From: Amphimedon queenslandica
Lineage: Eukaryota > Porifera > Demospongiae > Haplosclerida > Niphatidae
DNA length: 38,991 bases
NCBI RefSeq assembly: GCF_000090795.2
Contig: NW_003546440.1
Coordinates: 29,044 to 68,034 of the forward strand
Direction: 5' to 3'
In this document: positions 32,256 to 38,991 of the stretch, piece by piece
How positions within the stretch are numbered: position 1 is the first letter of the stretch
Layout of the letters: each line of letters opens with the position of its first letter
Program-made: the position numbers and the translations under genes
The notes under the pieces: generated by a model
The model's input: the letters and a program-made list of their open reading frames with translations, nothing else
The model's database searches: none
What the model was told of the DNA's origin: nothing

Positions 32256-32344
32256 TAAAACTTTAAAACAATTATAAAATAATTATTAATGACTTAGCAT
32301 CAGCAGCGAAATAAGAAATGACACACAACATGTATGTTATAATA

Positions 32345-35300
32345 TTAACTGGAAGCATACTCTGCTGCCTCTGTATTAGTGGTAAGATGCTTCATGACAT
32401 TCTGAGCTACTTTGCTAGCTCCAATAGCATCAGACTGAAGTACCTTAATGACAGTACTCCATGTGTATGCATCAGGACCATTATCTTTCCATCTGTTCAG
32501 AATCACAATGAACCTTACCAAAGAATCGTGATAATCGACATAAAGACTCCTCAAGAAACCATCATCCAAATGAAGTGCTGTTCCAAATTCATAAAACTTG
32601 TCTTGAATCTTCACAGCTACCAAGTTAATAAGATCAACCATATCAGGAGGAGAATCAGCTTCTATAAGAGTATCATAAATTGTATAATGTGAAATGCTAA
32701 CTTACTTGGTATTTTGTGTTGAATGTCCTCAAAATTAAGATGATATTTATTACAGAGCTTACAGTAAACTCCCTTATAATGGTCTTCTTTATCTTCAGGT
32801 TCTGGTTCAGGTGTAGAAGGAGATTCAAAATGATCTTTGACTCTGTGTGCTAAATCTTCAAAACCAATCTTGACCAAAGCTGCTGCTAAAGGCTCCCACG
32901 ATTCTGATCTATTCTGATCTCTCCACTGTATTATAACTTTCCTGATTGGTTGAACAGAATTAGTGCTTGTTAGTTCAATGTCCTGCAGCTGACCAAGGGT
33001 AAGACCTAATCTGTATCCAAAGTCGAACCATCTTTCTCTTAGACCTCTTTCACTTGTAATAATGCTAAGACAATCTCCAAACAATAAATCACTTGCTAAA
33101 ATTGAAGAAAGCAGTGACTTTTTAATTTTTTTAATAAATTGTACCTACCATATGTCATTAGATCAATACCAGATCTAGTACTACTTGCAGATGAAGCTGG
33201 AGAAAGAGGTAATTCTAGAGAACCTTCTAACAGGATTGTATTTTTTACAGGAGGATAAACTTGATTGAATCGAACTATCACTTTTTCACTTCTTTCAACT
33301 ACTGCATCTGATGTAAACTGTATTCTGAAACGAGGAGGATAAGAGAGAAGATCTTCCAGCATTTCGAGTCGTTCAAGTTCATCTTCAGTCACTTCTGCAG
33401 CATTTTCACATCCCATCATTTGATAATAATCGATATCTTGAATAGAAATCTATAAGTATAATAGTAGATCTAATGGCACATTTATTAGTTAAACATACAT
33501 AGTCTTTGGAAAACCCGACTTCTTCTCTTTTCCAACCAGGGACACTATGTGGCTCAAAAGATAGTGATACTTGACCATCACCAGTAAATGTGACTGGTTC
33601 ATAAAATGATATTTTAAATCCTTCTTTAGCACACTGCTCTTCAACAACCTATATAAATGTAGTTTGACCTGTTATTCATTCATTTTTAATACACACCTTC
33701 TTGCAGCCTTTTTGTTGGCATAGAAAAATAAATTGTACTAATAATTCCCTTCCATTTTTCTTATCAGCTCGTGCTATCAAATACCTCCTGGGTATGGATT
33801 TGTATTTTCGCTTCTGGATAGCAACACAGTTAGAACAAAAGTGAGAGGACAAAATTTTAAATAACCCAGGTGAAACTTGAACTTGTATTCCATAACTTTC
33901 CTGGAAAGTTATAACATCAGAGCAGTCATCATCACGAGCTGTTAATACTGTGAATTGCTGTAGATTAACTTCACTGGAAATAGCAATATGATGTGGAATG
34001 TACAGTTCTGCACTTTTATCCAGCTTTTGGTCAATGTGTACCCATACAATAGGAGTGACTGGTACATAATCACCAAACTTAAACTTATCACTGAAGAGAC
34101 ATACTCCAAACCATACAGTAGCTGACTCTTGTACTGCTCCCTCTGGAATAATGAGAGTCACTCCATACTGACTACAGTGATACACTAAACCACTCCTGTC
34201 TAATGATAGCTTTTGTAGCTCACCAAATGCATCTGGAGTGAACAACAAAATTATAATTTTACTCCTGATTAGCAATCACCATACTTTTCATTTTTATAAG
34301 TAGCCTATCATTGACTATATAACTGTTAAACATTTGGTCACTAGTTTTCCCTGTGCTTTAAATTAAAAGCATGAATATTATACATAATGATTACTTACAA
34401 TACATTGGTTCCATCACAGATTCCATATCAATTTGAGGCACAGGTAATGTTGGAACATCATTTTCACATGACTCTAGCAATACAGTTTGTACTAGACCTA
34501 TTAAGTTTCTTGATTAATAATAATAAAGGTGCATGTTATTTTACCTGCTTGTACTTCAACAATTGGTAATTGACATGCATTTCTCTGTGCAATTGGTTCT
34601 ATTAATGCATGCATTGAACTGGTTGAAGTAGTAGACTCATCATCTGCAATATTAAAAGGTATAATTTACAGTTTTAAAGAATTTTACCTGATGGTTGATT
34701 TTCAGTAGAGAGCAGATCAATAAATTGTACTGAGGAGGAAAGTCTTTGGGATGTTGAAGCTCTATTTCTTAAGCATTGCAAACAAGTTAAGTTTACTCTC
34801 ATGCTTTTCAATTTAGAGCTAATGTTATGAATACAGTTAGAAAGTCTTTTTCTATTGTGGCACATACAAAAACAAACCAGAGTGACCAATATCATAATTA
34901 TGGTTAATGTTATAACTACAATAACACTACTGGAGCTTAATTCATTTGTAACTTGTAGACTTGTAGAGTTATAGTGAATAGAAGTTTTATTTACTGGTTT
35001 GACAAGAAAATAAGTAGTTGTTTCATGACTACAACTTGTTTTGCATACATCAACTGAACAGATCAAGACACTACTACAATTGGTTTGCTTTTGAAGTCCA
35101 GTAGTATTATAATATACTTGTACAACAGAAGCATTGGCTTGTACAGTAACACCACTCTGTAACTGTATACCAACATAATACACTCCAGGATTTTTTATGT
35201 TAAAGGAATGTGAAACGGTTTTAGTTGTTCTTTCCTGTGTCACTTCTGGTATAAAAAAACAATGCGAATCATTATATGTAACATTATTTTGTATTAGCAT

Positions 35301-35798
35301 CAGAAAATCGTTGTAACATGTTTCATTTGTAAAAAGATAGAGGCAAGCTGGATAAACAATGCTAATACTTCTTGTCAAAATTATCGTTATGTTGTACATA
35401 ATTGAAGACCCAGAGAGCAAATAAATAGGCTCATTACTTTCAAGGTAATTAAAATCTCCTCTGTATACAGACTTTGATCGCTCTGACAGCAAGGGTAGTT
35501 GCTGCAGTGGAAGGTAGTCTGTGATAGTTGATGGAATATCATTGGATAACAGGATAGTATATGGTTCTTCATTTGAATAAAATGTTACTGTTGATGACGT
35601 TTGTGACCTGATTGGTACAAGCAAAGAGCTGTTGCCTAGTTTATCACCAATTTCAATTTCAAGAGAATGAAAGTCAGGGTTTTTTCCAGTTGAATTAGGT
35701 ATTAAACTTATCGTTACAAGCAGTAATACAAAAATTATAATCGCAAGAACAATCATGGCAATGAACTGAATCAAACACAACTGTATAGTAACCCTCAT
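32345..35798 (-). CDS. Transmembrane ZU5-UPA-tandem Death domain receptor, eight exons, 1000 residues
   Basis: Exons in transcript order: 35798-34688, 34643-34545, 34497-34399, 34232-33697, 33648-33499, 33449-33149, 33095-32706, 32661-32345. They sum to 3003 nt in frame. A long N-terminal hydrophobic segment (residues ~13-34, signal peptide or signal anchor) precedes a ~255-residue N-glycosylation-rich ectodomain of unrecognised fold. A second span follows at ~291-313 (VIVVITLTIIMILVTLVCFC). The cytoplasmic part has ZU5 (~445-575; SGLVYHCSQYGVTLIIPEGA), UPA-like (~590-760), Death domain 1 (~779-850; RERWFDFGYRLGLTLGQL) and Death domain 2 (~908-985; FYEFGTALHLDD...LNRWKDNG...TWSTVIKVL). UNC5, PIDD and ankyrins share ZU5-UPA-Death. 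The order resembles UNC5, but there is no Ig/TSP ectodomain and the Death domain is doubled. Likely roles are adaptor recruitment, apoptosis or NF-kB-type signalling (inference). Confidence 0.85.
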
Positions 35799-36322
35799 AA
35801 GATGTCTAGAATGATCTATTGGTTCATGAAAGGTAATAATTTTACATTTATCTATCCATCTTACTTCTAGAATAAATAGATCTAATGCTTTCAGATTCCA
35901 TCTTTTGTTTTAGGTATCTATTCCAGTTGTTAAGTGATCAAAATCTTATCTTGTCCTAGTTTTGTTAGCACTCAGCATGATGTCATAATAGCATCACCCA
36001 ACATCATGTGATTTTGTTGTTGACATAGAGGGTACATTCCTAAGATTGTTTTCACCACAATTCACTATGCTTTCAGACGAAGTCAACAAAAAGTGTAATA
36101 ATAAATCTACTAGTATTAAAACTAGATAAATGTACAGTATAGCAAGCAAATTCAAAGCCAGTGATTTGTGAATTTATTTACATTTCATTCATAAGGTTAT
36201 AAAGGGGTAAATAAGACTATTGGTGTGTGGGCGTGACCTTTACAATTTAGTTCAAAAAGGTTCAAAATTTTAAATTATAAAATCAATAGTCTATATAATA
36301 TGCAGTTCAAGGTTCCTTCAAT
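35799..36322. other. Intergenic, presumed promoter of the Death-domain receptor gene
   Basis: This 524-bp gap separates the EFCAB7 stop codon from the receptor's ATG on the same strand. It must hold the EFCAB7 3' UTR and the receptor promoter. I see no obvious TATA box at the right distance and no repeats. Confidence 0.5.
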
Positions 36323-38605
36323 TTACTTCGTCTCTGATGCATTAAAAATAACTTCAAAAGGAGCTTTAAGATCCTTTGGCACCAAATGAAATGCAACCTT
36401 TAAATAAAATATAATAATAATAATGATAATAATAATAACAATTTATTATTTTAAGTATTTCTTACTTTAGTAGAGAGTGCTGGTACTGTCATAATGTATA
36501 CTGGGGAATGAAAACTGCAAATAAAATTTGTACTTTGACTACAATCAACTTTTATAGTGACACTTTTATCGGTCTAGGAGCATAAAAAAAGACAAAAAAG
36601 TGAATGGAGGAGGGAGAGTTAAAGAAAAAATGTAGGCAAAGAGAGAAAGGGAGTGCTGAATGATACTGCTCTAGTGTGTGCAAGGCCACAAACTTCACCC
36701 ATGTAGTAGGTGTGTCATTAAGGGAGGGTACCAGGTATGACTGATTGGAGAGGAGATACACAAATACACATATATTTATGGCAAATCTAATGATTTTAAG
36801 GCTGCAAAATTTGTGGCAGCCATTTCAAAATAGGCTGAATCCTACTTAGTAAGGCTAAAGTATTACTAATAACATAGTATTAGGTACAAATATGTATATA
36901 GCAAGGCCATTTAGGATATTACTCAAACACTGACTGTACCTTATTCTCAATGAATGTAGTTGCAATATTAGCCGGACTAACAAGTGTATAAGTTATCATT
37001 AGTGATTCATCAGCTCCATCTACTCTACCAGTAACTGATCCAGTACTCTTAGCTAGTGAAGCTAATGCTCTCTCAACGTGTTGTGCTGATGATAATTGTG
37101 ATAATATCTCAATTTCACCTTCACATGATTCAGTGAATACTTCAAACTCAAAAGGACAAGCCTAAAACAAATAACATGTATATGTACATACTGAACTTTA
37201 TTTTAGAATTTTTGTAAAGATAATACTAGAAAGAATGTAAAACATTGAGGGCTCCTCCTTCTGACCACACCTCCTAGTCATGCCCCCAAACGTACCCATA
37301 CATACATGTACGTACATACATACATGTACATATAAAAATTCTCATAAGTAAGGGCTTTGCCCAATTAGTATAGTACATGTATGTACATGTAAAATACCGT
37401 ATAGCGGGAAATTTTTGAGGGAGTTAAATTTGGCAAATTACTAAATTTTGGTGATTGGTAAATTTTAATTTCACGAATTAGTGGCCACGTGCCATTGAGC
37501 ATACATAATTATAATGGCTGAAAATGGCTGTTTTTATTTTAGCAAATGGCTATCAAAATGCCAAATTCACCAAATTTAATTTCCTCCAAAACTTCTTAGT
37601 ATACGGTAGTAATTTTACATGTACATGCATTTTTTTGTACATGTACCTTAGTCAATTTTAGTTGCTTGTTATAGCCCATTGCTAGTATGATATTCCTCAA
37701 GTACTGGATACCTCCTTCCAGACCTCTCTTTGCTGCTGACTCCTCATTGAAGAGCATAAACCCGCTCAGTAATAATTCAGAATCATCATTGACTTCATAA
37801 TTCTCTATAAAAAGAAACAAATAACACTGTAGGACTGTGCATGTATGTGCAGAGTTTAGTGATAGATATAATTTACTAAATACTGTATAGCAAGAAATTT
37901 TGGAGGGAGTTAAATTTGGTGAATGGCTGAGTTTTGGTGATTGGCAAATTTTAATTTGGCGAATTTGTGGCCACGTGCCATTGAGCATGCGTATAATGGC
38001 TCAAAATCGCAGATTTTATTTTGGTAAATGGCTATCAAAATGCCAAATTTGCTAAATTTAGCTACTTCCAAAATTTCCTTTTATATGGTACATAATATAA
38101 TCTTTTGCAGGTTCATAACTTAAGATTGGAATCAGCTTGAACTATATAGCATAAGGCCATAATCAAGAAAACTGACATAATATTCATAACTATAGTTGTT
38201 GGAAATGGCTGATCACAATAAATGTCAAATGATAGCACTAAATACTGTATAGTGCAAAATTCTTTAAGGGCTGCAAATTTTGCAAATTTGCCTAAAAATC
38301 TATTTCACGGATTTAATTTTTGCAAATTTATACCGTCTGCCATCTTGTGCCCTAATAATTTGATTTTCACGAAAGTAATTTTCGCAAATCTTCAAAAAAT
38401 CACAAAATCTGCAAAATTTACAGTCCTTGAAAATTTTGCACTATATGGTACTGTACACGTGATACCTTGTATAGCCTTCCAGTATTCATCATTATCATCA
38501 CTGTACTCCAGATTAGCTCTATCAAGGAAGAACTCTAACTCGTTCTGTGTAATGGAGTCACTCATATCAAGATCATGACGATGGAACAACTCAGTAAACA
38601 CAGAG
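36323..38605 (-). CDS. EFCAB7: EF-hand domain-containing protein 7 (EFCAB7), C-terminal five exons; 5' part beyond the window
   Basis: Exons in transcript order: 38605-38466, 37804-37647, 37161-36940, 36573-36466, 36397-36323 (stop TAA at 36325-36323), all in frame, about 233 residues. The first visible exon starts in phase 2 and encodes an EF-hand (loop DLDMSDSITQNE: acids at 1 and 3, Ile at 8, Glu at 12). Then come LAMGYNKQLKLTK|ACPFEFEVFTESC, FIENK|TDKSVTIKV and STKVAFHLVPKD, which match the vertebrate EFCAB7 C-terminus segment by segment (MGYNKALELTEACPF, VIENKSDEKV). In vertebrates EFCAB7 tethers EVC-EVC2 in the ciliary EvC zone with IQCE for Hedgehog signalling. In a sponge it would more likely be a general ciliary protein. 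Confidence 0.85.
36416..36445. repeat. (TAA)n microsatellite in EFCAB7 intron
   Basis: ATAATAATAATGATAATAATAATAAC run inside the last EFCAB7 intron. Confidence 0.7.
37397..37606. mobile_element. MITE of the CCGTATAGCGGGAAATTTT family, complete copy (EFCAB7 intron)
   Basis: The left arm CCGTATAGCGGGAAATTTTT then GAGGGAGTTAAATTTGGC pairs imperfectly with the right arm CCAAATTTAATTTCCTCC then AAGTATACGG-like sequence (CTTAGTATACGG). TA flanks both ends (37395-37396 and 37607-37608). The interior carries GCCACGTGCCATTGAGCATA and AATGGCTGAAAATGGC. Confidence 0.85.
37883..38088. mobile_element. MITE of the CCGTATAGCGGGAAATTTT family, second complete copy (EFCAB7 intron)
   Basis: The left end is CTGTATAGCAAGAAATTTTG then GAGGGAGTTAAATTTGG; the right end is CTTCCAAAATTTCCTTTTATATGG. 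TA lies on both sides (37881-37882 and 38089-38090). The interior GCCACGTGCCATTGAGCATG is shared with the copy at 37397. Confidence 0.85.
38245..38448. mobile_element. MITE with CTGTATAGTGCAAAATTCTT ends (EFCAB7 intron)
   Basis: The left arm CTGTATAGTGCAAAATTCTT then AAGGGCTGCAAATTTTGCA pairs with the right arm TGCAAAATTTACAGTCCTTG then AAAATTTTGCACTATATGG. TA lies on both sides (38243-38244 and 38449-38450). It shares only the terminal CTGTATAG with the neighbouring family, so it is a sibling family. The frame on the plus strand across it is spurious. Confidence 0.8.
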
Positions 38606-38639
38606 CTACAATAAAACAAATGAAGTATATCGCATATAT

Positions 38640-38832
38640 GTAGCTAGAATCTTTCAAGGCCCAAAATTTTCATGAATTTCTTGTTTTATTAAAAATTCAC
38701 AAAAATAATATCAATTTAATGCAGAGTTTAACATGGCCAAAAAGCAGAAAAATATTGCAAAAATTAAAACCACAAAATAAATTTTTGGATGAATTCATAA
38801 AATTTTTGGGCCATGACGTTTTCTTGCTATGC
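38640..38832. mobile_element. Dispersed inverted-repeat element, family 2, second copy
   Basis: It begins TAGCTAGAATCTTTCAAGGC and ends with GGGCCATGACGTTTTCTTGC. The interior AACATGGCCAAAAAGCAGAAAA and ACCACAAAATAAATTTTTGG match the copy at 7212-7413. It lies just upstream (intron side) of the first visible EFCAB7 exon. Confidence 0.7.
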
Positions 38833-38924
38833 CAAAAACTAAATTTTGGAACTGAAACTCTAATGATCTCAATCTCTGTATAGTCAAGAGTACCAGTACT
38901 CAAATTCAATATACAAATATTTAC

Positions 38925-38950
38925 ACATATGTACATGTACATGTACATGT
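38925..38950. repeat. (GTACAT)n / TACATGTA run
   Basis: ATGTACATGTACATGTACAT and flanking bases form a tandem palindromic hexamer. A similar run lies at 37295-37330. Confidence 0.7.
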
Positions 38951-38991
38951 AATATGCATATAGACATACAGTACATTGTTGCATACTAAAA

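Noticed and set aside
37596..37988. 130-residue minus-strand frame as a complete gene
   Set aside because: Only 37804-37647 is coding (an EFCAB7 exon with proper splice borders). The rest reads into introns and MITEs.
38222..38578. 118-residue plus-strand frame
   Set aside because: It spans a palindromic MITE and the antisense of the EFCAB7 EF-hand exon.
1..38991. tRNA, rRNA or other structured RNA genes
   Set aside because: I saw no convincing tRNA cloverleaf (B-box GGTTCGAATCC-type) or rRNA-like segment. A covariance-model scan would be needed to exclude small RNAs.

Overview
This window looks like part of a demosponge nuclear genome. The evidence is AT-rich DNA, short (about 45-110 bp) GT-AG introns in intact multi-exon genes, tightly packed animal-type genes, many short TA-flanked inverted-repeat elements, and protein content that is animal but not bilaterian-like. 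Amphimedon queenslandica or a close relative is my inference. All exon models were built by eye from reading frames, splice sites and phase. Every multi-exon model listed closes in frame.

Layout. (1) 1-4.6 kb: two tandem copies of a single-exon gene for a large beta-helix-like ectodomain, a Cys-rich knot and about ten membrane spans. The left copy is represented only by its C-terminus. (2) 5.2-8.05 kb: a four-exon gene for the exosome cap subunit RRP40 (EXOSC3), with an inverted-repeat element just upstream of its ATG. (3) 9.6-10.4 kb and 18.5-19.2 kb: two unrecognised small secreted proteins, each with a TATA box and three exons joined in phase 0. The second is interrupted by a 10-N assembly gap. 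Between them, 10.4-18.4 kb holds no convincing gene, only MITE-like elements, a ~178-bp satellite and microsatellites. (4) 19.46-32.18 kb: a 31-exon gene for a ~2821-residue type I receptor: signal peptide, DOMON-like domain, 17 Ig domains (one per phase-1 exon), 5 FN3 domains, a SEA-like juxtamembrane module, one membrane span, and a tail with SH3-, WW- and hemITAM-like motifs. (5) 32.35-35.80 kb, minus strand: an eight-exon gene for a 1000-residue membrane protein with cytoplasmic ZU5-UPA and two tandem Death domains, tail-to-tail with the Ig receptor. (6) 36.3-38.6 kb, minus strand: the C-terminal five exons of an EFCAB7 orthologue, whose introns carry three MITE copies.

How they might fit together. 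EXOSC3 and EFCAB7 are conserved housekeeping and ciliary genes. The lineage-specific content is the interesting part: a giant Ig/FN3 receptor with a putative tyrosine-signalling tail sits next to a ZU5-Death-domain receptor and two orphan secreted proteins. This combination suggests cell recognition, innate immunity or cell-death signalling. Any functional link between the neighbours is inference from proximity only.
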